From contig NC_134757.1 of the NCBI RefSeq assembly GCF_050436995.1, positions 8,816,501 to 8,880,500 on the forward strand: 64,000 nt of DNA. Reading direction: 5' to 3'. Under the pieces are notes generated by a model that had not been told where the DNA came from, did not search any database, and saw only the letters and a list, made by a program, of their open reading frames with translations. The position numbers and the translations under genes are program-made. The first letter of the stretch is position 1. Each line of letters opens with the position of its first letter. Source of the stretch: Anticarsia gemmatalis (taxonomy: Eukaryota > Arthropoda > Insecta > Lepidoptera > Erebidae). This document shows positions 8,438-20,300 of the stretch, piece by piece.

Positions 8438-9568
8438 CAATTGTTCAAGACTAGTATAGTTTATTTTTAATATCCACAAAAATGGCTGGCCACAAAAAAA
8501 AATTGTAACTAATAATCTAAATACATGTCGTTTACCATACAAGGAGCTTACAACTAATATTTTATTCGCCCACAAACAGGTAAGACAGTGTAGTCAACGT
8601 GAAAATTGCAATATATCCTTGGCCAGGAAACCCCTGTCGCGGCAAGAAACGGTTCTAGCGTAACTAGCGCCTAGACTATGTTCCTAGGGTTGCTGAAGTT
8701 CTATTTTAAAATGTCTAAGAAAAGATTTGACAAAGGAACTAAGGACATTGATTTACTGCAGGATAGTATTTCTATTCTAAAGAAAATACCGGGTTATAAC
8801 TATCTGATAGTTTGTTTTTAAGGGTTCATATTGATCCGCTTTTTGGGTTTACTTAAGGGGACTTTATTTTCATGAACATCGAGGTTTTTGAGACAATTAT
8901 ATCTTAAAAATAATGTGGAACTTGGACAAACAATTTACTAAAATGTTTACTGAACCGCTAAAATTACCAAAGTGTTCAAACGATACTACGATACGAGGTA
9001 TTACCAAAATTACTACAGTAATTCAAAACTACAAATTACTGGAAAATAGAACTATTTAAAGATAAGACCCTTGTTTATAACTGCAACAAAAATTAAACCG
9101 TTGCTCCCTGGAATTGCAAAGTCATTTTTTCAATCCCCGATCAGATAAACCTTTAGTATTTTAATTTATGTAGAAAAATGCTTTTACGCGTATCTTTCGT
9201 TCTATTTTCCGGTTTATATGGCAACCTTAATCGTATTCCACTGAACTGTATACCAAATGAGTTTGTGTTGTATTCAGAACAAGCCGACGGTAGTTTTGTT
9301 CAAGCATACTCCGACGAATGTGTGCTTGAATGTGGATAGCGTTAATTTTTACTGCTGGTTTTATTTTATTGTTTGGCTTATGTTAGTCTGCCTTTGGTAC
9401 TTGTACATACAGTTTTATGATGATATAAACTTAAAATATTTCAGAATCATTCAGGTGCTTCGCATCCAAAGAATGTACCCACATTTTGCCAAATATAAGA
9501 AGATCAAATTTTCGAAAAATTTACCAAATGAAAATATAAATTATATAGACAGTTAAACACACATTAAA

Positions 9569-9606
<38 letters not shown>
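9569..9606. repeat. (AT)n microsatellite
   Basis: An uninterrupted run of about 19 AT dinucleotides. Confidence 0.97.
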
Positions 9607-9609
<3 letters not shown>

Positions 9610-9686
9610 TAAGACATTGAAACTTTCAGTTCGAACATAGTTTTAAAAATATGTTTTGTAAGAATCTATTTCCACTTTATAATATA

Positions 9687-9960
9687 CTAGCCGACCCGCG
9701 CAACTTCGCTTGCGTCACATAAGAGAGAATGGGTCAAAATGTTCCCTGTTTTTGTAACATTTTTCGTTGCTACTTCGCTCCTATTTGTCGTAGCGTGATA
9801 AAATATAGCCTATAGCCTTCCTCGATAAATGGACTATCTAACACTGAAAGAATTTTTCAAATCGGACCAGTAGTTCCTGAGATTAGCGCGTTCAAACAAA
9901 CAAACAAACAAACAATCAAACAAACAAACAAACTCTTCAGCTTTATAATATTAGTATAGA
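9687..9960 (-). mobile_element. Short non-autonomous Helitron-like element, copy 1
   Basis: On the minus strand it begins TCTATACTAATATTATAAAG and ends GCGCGGGTCGGCTAG. It is flanked by A on the 5' side and T on the 3' side, as expected for Helitrons (5' TC, 3' CTAG-type, insertion between A and T, no target duplication). A run of GTTT units (CAAA on the plus strand) lies near the 5' end. The other copy is at 17070-17325. Confidence 0.7.
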
Positions 9961-10332
9961 TGAAATATCTCTAAATATAATCCGTTCAAAATGAGAAATA
10001 GCGATATTCATAAGAATAGCTATATGATAGGCTACAAATCGGAGTTGTCGCGAAACGTGAGTGAAACGATGAGGCAAAGCTAGTTACCAATAATGTTCCA
10101 ATTTCACACTAACTGAAACTAACCGTGTTGCGGGCTACAATTCAATCACAACTTTCATGATCCCGATCTAACGCGCTAAAGGGCACGTAGGGGTCTTATT
10201 ATGTAAACAGTGATAGCCAATTGCGTGTAAAGGTCATTCACCCGGCTAAATACAGACTTCTCTAGAACTAATACCCTAACTATAAGACCGTACGAAGAAT
10301 TTTGGTTGACAATATATCATAAGTAATAACTG

Positions 10333-10596
10333 CACGTTTGGCGCAGTGGTTTAAGCGCAACAACCGTTGCGCCGCGTGTGGTGGGTTCGAATCCCACCCG
10401 GGACAAATCTTTGTGTGATGAGCACAAGTATTCGTTCTGAGCCTGGTTGTCAATTTATCTATATAAGTAGGTAATTAGAAATATATAAGTATGTTTATCA
10501 GTTATTTGGTTACCATAGTACAAGCTCTGCTTAGTTTGGAATCAAATGACCGTGTGTGAGTTGTCCAATGATATTTATTATTATTTATTATAAATA
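10333..10596 (+). mobile_element. tRNA-derived SINE, plus orientation
   Basis: The tRNA-like head has an A box (TGGCGCAGTGGTTTAAGCG, from 10339) and a near-perfect B box (GGGTTCGAATCCC, 10383-10395). The unrelated body includes CAAGCTCTGCTTAGTTTGGA, and the tail is rich in TTATTATT. It could be mistaken for a tRNA gene, but the anticodon region does not fold well and the body is SINE-like. Confidence 0.85.
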
Positions 10597-11359
10597 ATGA
10601 AGACGGAGACACTTTGTAACCGGTGCTCATTTTTACCAATCAGCAAAAGCACTTAAACAACGTCAGACCTACAGATGAAACAGCATTATATTTCATAATA
10701 ATGATATAATCATTTTCAAATTCCATGATATTTTTATTACTTTTACCCTAATCGATGTTTGTATGCGTTATTGTTTTCTAGACTTTGGGAGCCCTTTCTA
10801 TTGTTTAATTGTAATTACTTTTCCAGCAGCCGTTCAATAATTACATCAGAAATGTCAGTAGTTTTTGTACTTACTCCCGAAAAATCGAAAATTCAAAGTA
10901 CTCTGTAGTACAATCATTCAAAGTTCTACGCAACCACTAAACCATTCAATGTAAAATCAAGATTAAACAACACAAACTTTACCACAAATCACGAACGGAA
11001 CACAACCTAATTCCCAGGAACTCCCAATAGTAGTATAACTCACGTATGGTTAACCTAGCAATGAGATATTAATCTACAGTTCTTAACCCGTGCCCTTGTT
11101 ATTAACCTCATATAAAAGCCATCTCGTAAACTGGCTGCCATTTATCACTAATACACGTTCTTGTTTTACCCGATAGGTTAGAGGGTTATTTTATAATGTT
11201 TCATTTTGTAGGGCCTTCTGAAAGGAGACTTATGGAGTATGATCTAGCGGTAGATACATCTCCATACGCAGTTGAAAGGTAAGTTTTTGGAATATTATTT
11301 TCGAGATTACTTGGCTGGCACGATGACTTTTAAATTAATTTTGCAAATGGACCCTTCTT

Positions 11360-11465
11360 ACCCCCGGTTTCTGAATACATTTAGCGGTAGTTTATCTATT
11401 CAATAGCGTTTAAACTTTTATAATAAATATAACGCTATTGAATTGGTACGTCAGAAACCGGGGGC
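11360..11465. mobile_element. Short hairpin MITE
   Basis: The ends are ACCCCCGGTTTCTGA and its inverted partner TCAGAAACCGGGGG. A second inverted pair lies inside (CAATAGCGTT and AACGCTATTG). The whole 106 bp folds back on itself, and there is no coding capacity. Confidence 0.75.
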
Positions 11466-11907
11466 TAGTCGCAAATAATATGAATTGTTTATTAATACTC
11501 TAACACTTTTTAATTTTATTACATATTAGGCATAATTTATTTACTTTGAAATTCCCCGTTTGTACCTATTAGGCAAACATTTTGATTCGCTATAAAGACA
11601 ATAATGATTCTTCAAAAAAACCGTGTTGTTTTAAACACGAAACTAAACTAACTTAAACAAACTGTTGTTCATACAAAATTTACTCTATATTCGGTTTAGT
11701 TGGTAATTATTTGCCCCCGAGAAATCATCGGTTCCCGGACACTACGTTTTAATTGGCGGAATCCTTTGTTATATTAGCAAAGTTTGGGATGTTTTAAGTT
11801 TATTGTAAAGCTCATGTGGTTACATGGGATCGTAAGGGAAACTATTCTAGATATTATAAACTTTCTGCCTATTTACATGCATATAGCTGTAATTATGTAT
11901 TTTGGTT

Positions 11908-12086
11908 CAGTACCGCGATTCTATAAAGGCGGTACCATCAAGTACAAAAAGATTGATATTTTAAATGTACTGCAAAAATAGTTCCTACGAGTCCCTTGCA
12001 GGCGCTGATCTGATTTTCATACATTTCTTGATAGCTAGTCGGTTGCGGATAGATTGCGGATGGTAGAGAATTGCGCTATTGTACTG
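11908..12086. mobile_element. MITE family A, copy 2
   Basis: It starts CAGTACCGCGATTCT and ends in the inverse (AGAATTGCGCTATTGTACTG). The core ATGTACTGCAAAAATAGTTCC and the GCGCTGATCTGATTTTCAT block match copies 1 and 3. It is diverged and non-coding. Confidence 0.75.
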
Positions 12087-12262
12087 CTAATTTTAGTTTT
12101 ATCATTAATAACCAATCGTAGTCACGTAATAAGTTGGAAATCATTCTGTTTTATTTATATATTATTTGTGCTGGACTATACTAATAAGCAGTTAATTCAC
12201 CTTCAGTTAAATTAACAAGTATTGCACTGCATAATAATTTTGTTATATTAAAGATCGGCTAC

Positions 12263-12450
12263 CAGTAGCTCAATTGTCTACAACTATCGACTACCGACAA
12301 CCGAACTGTCATCGAGAAATTTTGTATGAAAATCTGATCAGCGCCTCTGACGGGTGTCCTAGGAAACATTTTGGCAGTACATTCTAAATGTCAAATGTCG
12401 ATAGCTAGCCGGTTGTCGGTAGTCGATAGTGGTAGAGAATCGAGGTACGG
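12263..12450. mobile_element. MITE family A, copy 3 (best-preserved ends)
   Basis: Imperfect terminal inverted repeats of about 45 bp share ACTATCGACTACCGACAACC (12283-12302), inverted at about 12411-12430. The core GCGCCTCTGACGGGTGTCCTA and GGCAGTACATTCTAAATGTC matches copies 1 and 2. The element is 188 bp, too short to encode a transposase. Confidence 0.8.
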
Positions 12451-13675
12451 GTCTATCAAAATAAAATGTAACGGGGACATAAAAATAATATTATTCAATG
12501 TTTCAACAAAAAAAAACTACTTGCCATGATCATAGCTAGTTACAAGAACGTCGAAGAAGATCCACTCTTGAAAGATATTATCCAGTGAATAATTATTGAG
12601 ATTACTCAGCTTCTTCGAAACAAAACTTAGCACCCAGTTCACAATATAACAAATGTATAAGTATTCCCAGGAACATGTAATCACTCAGACAGTATTGTAC
12701 ATCAAAGCATACGCACAATAGTACCTTATACGTACACGAATCATCTACTTACATCCCAACCCTATTTCCTAGGGTTTACAGACATACTATTTTTGTCCAA
12801 GTCCATCTTTATCTGGTATATTAGGTGACCCTTAAAAGGATTTCGCAAGTAATAGGAAAGGATTTTCTGTAATATTTCAATTTGGGTTACTTTGATCTTC
12901 GAATAGTTGAATCCTTTTTTTTATATAAAAGATACTTTGAGATTTAATCCGCGTCTTATAGTATTAAGGTTTTAGATGTAATGAAACGACATGAATAATA
13001 CATAAACCGAGAGCTCTCATGAACTGCCACGTGTGACTTAGTTATCGTTTTACAATTATATGAAAAAATAAATAGATTATCTTTTTATTACAATAGATAA
13101 AATTATGATTCTGTTGACAATATGATAGCCGCATCGAATTATGTAAAATACTATAGAAAACCATTATTTTCATTGCTTTGCCAGTGGACTCGAGACATAA
13201 TGCCTTTCTCATTGCGAGAATAGACCCTTGCCAAGCAGTAACATATTAATAGGTTTTAATTTAATATTACAAATAGGTATATAAAAACTACCCGTAAAAA
13301 GGTTAAAATAAGTAATCAAGCACGTAAGTCTGCAAGCTCGAAGTCGGCGCAATCAAAGAGCTTTAAAATATTAATTTCAACGTGTGACAATAGAATTCCA
13401 ACACCTTTACTGCAAGTATTAATTAAATTTTACGCTTGAAGTTATGTGTTTGATATCGAGTTAAACAAAATATTTTAAAGAAATTATCACAACATTCATA
13501 TCGAGATTTCAGTGAATGAAGTATTAATTAAAAACTTAATTAAACCTTTTGAAAATACAACTTTATTAAGTTGTGTAAATATGAAAGCTAAGAGGCAATT
13601 TTAATCGAAAAACGGGCCTTGCTATACTTTATTTTTAAAAATATGTTTATCTTCGTAATCTTATTTGGAGCTGGA
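12451..13675. other. AT-rich DNA with no recognised gene
   Basis: No open frame of convincing composition and no repeat that I recognise. Confidence 0.55.
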
Positions 13676-13790
13676 TCTGTTCTGAACTTGCTGTTTATTT
13701 ATCAATATAATACCAGCTCTGCTTAGTTTGGAACCAAATGACCGCGTGTGAGTTGTCCGGTGAACCTTATTATTATTATCATTTATTTAT
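13676..13790 (+). mobile_element. Deleted SINE copy (tail half)
   Basis: It matches the body and tail of the SINE at 10333-10596: GTTCTGA..., then CAGCTCTGCTTAGTTTGGA, AAATGACCG and GTGTGAGTTGTCC, ending in a TTATTATTATTATC tail. It lacks the tRNA-like head and part of the middle of the body. Confidence 0.75.
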
Positions 13791-16700
13791 AAATATAATT
13801 ACTACAGAGAAAAATAAGGAAATAAGAACATTATATATGTTGCGCTAAGTAGTCTTAAACACATATTTTGATGAACATGATTAAAGAAATAAGCCTTCAA
13901 CATTTAAACATAAAGCTACCTCATTTATTCTTCAAGTAGAATCCACATTCATAAACACAATTATATCACACTTTACAAAGTATTCCCATTTAAAGTCTAA
14001 AAAGCGCGAAGGCTCTACCGCTGCGTACTTCCTCGCTTACCCTCGCTTGTTGTATATTAAATGAGCTCTTTCCCACAACACGGGGTATCTGTTAACCTGT
14101 CACATGACCAGAAGTATTCTCCGATTTACGACCAACACTTTAGCGGAGTTATTTCTGTGGAAAGTTTATGGGTAAGGAAAATGCGATTATGGAATTGGTT
14201 TACTGGACGTTGCATTCTTGAAAGCTCTTGTTCGAATTGATTTATTGGATTGAGTGGAATATTATTTCTAGTGTCCCTTGCATTGTGAAGAAAATAGTTT
14301 TTTTTCTTTTGTTCGGCTTTAGATTTGAACAGTTGAAGAATTGAAAGTTAGACGAAAAAAGTATTTGTATTGGAACATAATATCGTAAGAAGATTAATAT
14401 ATTTTTAGATTCAGCCCAGTTTATTTGGATTATTTTTTGTGCATGTGCATATTGACTACCAAAAAGTTGGACGCGAAATCATTACTCCTGTAGATCGCAT
14501 ATCTCTAAGTTCTCCAACCACATCTACAAACTTAATACTTCTTAAAACCTGTTTCAATTTCCTAGACCCCTAAACCGTAACACCATAAAATTCTCTGCAC
14601 TAGCATAAACACCGAACACAGATTTAGCCAATAAAGCGCGGCGCTTGAAAACTTGCGGGAGATCCGCACAGATTCGCGCCGAGACAAGGTATGATTAATG
14701 GCTGTATCAATAGAGATCGCCAGTGGACTATCCACTTCCCGTCGCCGAATGATGTATTGCTACCCAGTTTATCGGCAGACTTTAAATATCGGAGATATTT
14801 CCTTATGGAAGACATTTTTTGCTTGAGAAATGTGAAGTTATTTAGATGAGGAACGCTTATAAAATTCCGAATAACTTGTCTAATAAGCAAGATTAAATTA
14901 CAACCTTTTTTAGGTACATTAATATAGTACCTAATAATCTCCAAATTGAAAACAAAGATAGCCTTAATTAAGAATGATTATTATAATGTAGGTATTTTTA
15001 TACAGTAGCACGTTTTATGCAGTTTCTTGTGCACTTGCTTGCCCCGTTTATGTGTTTTGATGATGGAAACTCTTACAAAATATCAAGAAGTTCGACTAGA
15101 GTCGAAGCTACAGCAAAGACAGTAGTAAGTCAGACATTTGATCGTACGGTCTGAAATATCACGATTCGGTCAAAGTACTATCGTTTTTAAGTTATATCGT
15201 GTGTGTAATCAATTAAATCTAACTAAAAAGCTTTTGAACGCTAACCCTAAAAATCCCAGTTGCAACCAACATTTTTTCAATAGCTCGTCAGTTTCCAAAA
15301 CATTAGTATTTGGCCACGTCAAAACGATAAATCTATGAAACGGTATACACGTCGAAGCGAGCCAGACAAAAGGACGGCAGCTGTCGTTAGCCGCATGACA
15401 AATTGCAATGTCGCACATTGGCCAAACTCATTCTTTGCTATTCGCGCTATAAACAAGGGATTGATTTTTACTTTGACCATTTTGTTCCATTTTGTTGCAA
15501 TGTCGACTGAACTATTAAAATTAAAATTATTAACAGTCAAGTTTCATTGATTTTTCTTTTAATTAAAACTTAATATAAGTAACATTTACTATACCCATTG
15601 TTAAATAAGGGTTAAATAAATATATAAGCTTGAAAAATTCGGGAAATTTTAGGTATTTGTTAAAAATAATGACGTACGAGTAGCAAAGCAATATCAATTA
15701 GTAAATATATAACATAAAAAAACATAATTTTATGAAACTTACAACAGACAATTAACTAAAATGTTCAAGTATCTACGTAGTGCACAGGTACTGACTAAAT
15801 CATAAAATGCTTTTGTTGAAAAATCTAAAATACGGCGTCCACCGTGACCATTCTTCTGTTGAATTTTATGATAGCACTTGTCTAGTTAACGCCCCTGGGA
15901 GTCGACGTTCAGGTGAAAGATTTGAACTGAGAAAGATTCTTATTTTATATGATGTTGCTTGTCGATCTATTGGCTATTTGTACGAGAAGAAAAATAGTGG
16001 TCTTTTATTTAGTATGTTTATTTATATTATACTATTTTTGGTAGTGAATGTGTGTGTTGTTTTTAGTAGCCGTAAATGTTTGCTCGATTAGATTTATTTT
16101 TAGTAAGCAAACTAATAAATACCGCGTATTTCTATTAATAAAACTGTCTGATAAGTAATGAAAGCGTATCTATTTTTAAATTTCAAATTACTATTTGCGG
16201 TGAAGTTCAATGACCTCGCGAATTAATTATGCTTCATAACAGAACTAATCTTAACCTCAAACAAACTAAGAAATCTGAATTCCCAAGTTAATTAGCCTAA
16301 GGCTTTCATCATAAACCTTTGTTTCACTAATATTTTACGACTTAGTTCCCAAATTACGTTTAGTCTATAAAATTTCAATTTTGTTACGGTACGTACATTA
16401 TGTAGGAAAGGTTATAACTTTTTTACTAACCACTTTAAGGCTTTTTACGCTGCGTATGCGTTTAATGGGGAATAATATAAAACTGTACGGAACTCCCAAA
16501 GTTACGGTAAATGTCCCAATAAGCCCCTATAGCGGTCCGTTCTAAACTATTGAGCGTAGCTGTACTTGTGTGGAGAGCTATATGTATGTACGTTAAAGAG
16601 TTTACGGTCGCCTGTACAGACGGTAGCAAAAGTGTTTTAAATGTTTAAAAATGTGCTGCATTTATTTGGTTTTAAAACTTTCATAATTCTAGGAGTGTTT

Positions 16701-17069
16701 ATCACTACATGCTATAAAACAAATTCAGCCGCCGCGTCTAAATCTATTTTATGGTTTTTAATGCAGTTAACATTAATAGATAGAGTGATTCCCGTGAAAG
16801 TTTTAATGTGTATTTTGGTAAGGCTTAACCAGAGGCCCGTTATAATTAATATATGTTACATATAGAAACGGAACCAAATTGATATTCATTCGTAAATAAC
16901 ACATACAGAAATGTAAGATAAATAAATTAAATTATGACGTCAGAAATGTAACAGGCGCTCGTTTTAAGCGACGTCATTCCGCCTCGAGATCTCTTCCCAC
17001 AATTACATTACTTAATTTTGATTCCATTATTTTGTTACTGAATTCAACAAACGTGCCTCTTTCAATTTA
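13791..17069. other. AT-rich DNA with no recognised gene
   Basis: There are several open frames of 66 to 106 codons, some overlapping on both strands near 15140-15550. None shows a domain, biased codon use or splice-linked continuation. Confidence 0.5.
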
Positions 17070-17325
17070 TCTATACTAATATTATAAAGCTGAAGAGTTT
17101 GTTTGTTTGTTTGTTTGTTTGAACGCGCTAATCTCAGGAACTACTGGTCCGATTTGAAAAATTCTTTCAGTCTTAGATAGCTCATTTATCGAGGAAGGCT
17201 ATAGGCTGTATAACATCACGCTACGGTTATTAGGAACGGAGTAGCAAAGAAAAATGTTACAAAAACGGGGAAAATTTTGACCCATTCTCTTAGGTGACGC
17301 AAGCGAAGTTGCGCGGGTCAGCTAG
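17070..17325 (+). mobile_element. Short non-autonomous Helitron-like element, copy 2
   Basis: It begins TCTATACTAATATTATAAAG after an A and ends GCGCGGGTCAGCTAG before a T. It is the same family as 9687-9960 in the opposite orientation, including the GTTT run and the CGAGGAAGGCTATAG block. It is 256 bp with no coding capacity. Confidence 0.7.
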
Positions 17326-20300
17326 TGAATTTATAAAGATTAAAGAAATTATTTTACAAATACTGTTTTAAGGTACGAGTTCTATAATATTTTGGAAGAA
17401 CTGAACTATCAATATCTACTTCTACGATTTTTGCTTTGACGAAAAATATCTTATCCATCGTTCATTTATGTTGAAATATCTGATTTTCCATAATCTATAA
17501 ATAAATTAACTATTTTCATAAGTAGGCTTAAATAAATACACATTTTCATTTCTAGAAACCAAACATTAGCAAATCTTTAACTTAGATAATTAACGCAACT
17601 CCAAGAAAATTATTTTCTTTTTAACCGAATAATCTAATAATTAGGTATTTCCAAGAACAGAACACAATCTCGTGATCAGTATTCAGCTAATAAAATAACT
17701 TCTTTACTACCGAGCACTAGGTGTCTTGTACCTAGTTCTTAAACACGAATGTTAGTCATGGAATAAAATTAATCGCGATAATATATTTTTGTTAAACATA
17801 TAAAGTTATATATGAAGGAAGGAGTCCTTTCATCGTCAGAATACTTAATTTAAAATTACCTCTTCACAAATTCTTCCGACATTTTTAGCATTAGCACTTA
17901 TTACAAACTTCAAAATTATTTTTTAAGTAAACATTTTGGTTATTTAAAAATCTAAGTTTAAAATAACTTTTATTCTATTTACCTTTTGCAACGCAGCTAT
18001 TCAATAAAAAATGGAGCATTATTAAATATAAAATGTTTTGGTTGAAATCTGTTTTAATCTTATCAAACCGTTCGTTCATTTTTACAAGCCATGTGTCGAC
18101 GACAGTACGTATGTACACAGTGCTTTCAAGTGCCCGACTACACTCCCGTATCGATGGCGTTAAGAGCCACTGAACTTTTGATGGCTACGATACTATTTAC
18201 ACTTTACTTTTTTTCCTATGACTGAACGTAACGTGATTTTATCTAATAATAGAGAAGTTTTCTGACTGTAAGTGCTCGAGTGGGGTTAGCTCAGAGTGTG
18301 AAGAGGGTAGGATTATCTGTTTACTTTAGAGTAAGTATATGATAACTGGCCCTTATACTTTATACGCTTAACTAAATCTAATTACTAAATACTGAGTAGC
18401 ATTGATATTTGATAGATAAGTGGTTTAAACGTTTATATCCCTCTCAAGCGGTCAAAACTTCAATGCCTAAAGCAACGGACGAACCTGAAGCTTTACGATA
18501 TTATATGTTTTTTTGGGCACATTAGGTACTATTATTGTAAAAGAGCTGTTTGAATGAATACTCCTGACACTGCACATGTTCAGTCTGATAGTAGCAATTC
18601 AAGAATTGACTCTTATCCGATATTTTTTTTGTCGTTTAAGTGCGCAGCAATCTGGAGCTGAGCAGCTGTCTCGTCGTTGTTGAAATGTTTATGAAATCTA
18701 AAATTTCACTAAAATGTTGATATTCAGGGATAAAAAGGTAGCAGCAAAGCCTTTAACGAGTTAAAATATTAGGTCAAAGTACACTGAAATAGAAAATTGT
18801 ATTCACATAACGAAATTCTTTCGCGTCTCCGAGCTGTTGTTCAACTTTGTAATAAGAGCTTAGTATGAAAGTAGTTCAGCGTTTATTAATAAAACTTTGT
18901 GCCTAGGTGATACTGGTTAGTGCCTCAGACCTTTTTGTCGTTTTATTTTACTTTTTGAGACTTATATTCAATGTTTTTAAAGCTTTGGAAACCTCCCTAT
19001 GAGTATCCTAGAGATCCATTTTAAAGTTTAAAAACTTAAACTTAAATTTTTTGTGTCTTTAAAGGCGCGTGCGGATAGACATCAAATTTTAAACTATCGC
19101 TTTGGTCAATTGGTTAGTGTCACCTGTGCCAAACGTCAGATATTCCAAGATAGAGTGACTGTTTGCGTCAAATTCTTATTATTATTATATAATAGACATA
19201 ATGCCAATATGCACAAAAATTAACATTACAATAACAATTACCGATTATTACAACGATACACTACCGAATGCGGCGTATTAAGATCAGTCGTACATTTAAA
19301 AGTGACTTACTTACTTAAAAAGCAACAGAAAAGTCGTACGGTATAAATGAAAAATATCGCAACGACAATCATGCTAAAGATTTTCCTCGTTATTGTTTCA
19401 CCGTCTATTGTACTATTTGAGAACTTTTAACGTGGCGTTCGCAAAGAATGCGAATATAAGCAGATTGCACTTAGCGACAGCAGTATTAAAGGTATCGAAC
19501 ATGTATGAAAAAACTGTTGTGCCTACTTTTATTTTTGAAGTATTTTTTTGTGATGTTGTAGAATTTCGTAACCAAGCAGATGAGATAACATTTGATATTG
19601 TTTTTAGAAGTAATTTTGCATTGCTTGCTTTGATATAAATTGATAAGGCTTATAGCTGGTATATTTTCTAAATAACTAAGATCTAGGTGACGCTAGTTCT
19701 TTAAATATGCATCGTGTATTTTAACGGGAGCACAGAGTTTTCTTCAAATAAACGCTACGTCTACGCTGCGTTTTAGTCACTGTGATTGCCTTACGCTATA
19801 AAAAGCTAGAAAAACGTAGCGTACGTTAGCCACTTTTAAAATAAAATTAATATTCATTTTATCTGCCAATATCTTTCATGAACTTCCGACCAAATTCTAA
19901 AGAAGGAACTCGACATCTTCAGTCAAATAAGTTGTCTACAAACTGAACATTTCTAGTGAAAACACTCCGATACAAACGCAAATGTATCAAGTAACGGACA
20001 TGTCTTTGAGTTCGTGGTATTCGAGTCCAGGACTGTGAGAAAGCTTTGATGTATTTGGATTCAAATCAACTTCACTGTATGTTACTTTGGTAAAATCGCC
20101 TTGGAACTTGTTCTTATACGGTCTTTGTTAATGCCGTTTTATGAGAAAATGTGAACTTCAAAAAAAAAAGATTCTGTGTGAAAAGATTACTTGTTTTATA
20201 AAGTATCCTATGTGTTATTCAAGGTTATAAAATAATATTCGTACCAATGAAATTCATCACAATCAGTATAGTAGTTTTGGTGTGAATAAAATGAGAATTG

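Noticed and set aside
9569..9606. Array-like short repeats, considered as CRISPR
   Set aside because: It is a plain AT dinucleotide run without spacers, in an animal genome.
10333..10405. Possible tRNA gene
   Set aside because: A and B boxes are present, but the middle does not make a proper anticodon arm, and the sequence continues into a SINE body and simple-repeat tail found again at 13676-13790.
15138..15550. Overlapping open frames of 66-73 codons on both strands
   Set aside because: No domain, no splice-linked extension, and antisense overlap; several begin at non-ATG codons.
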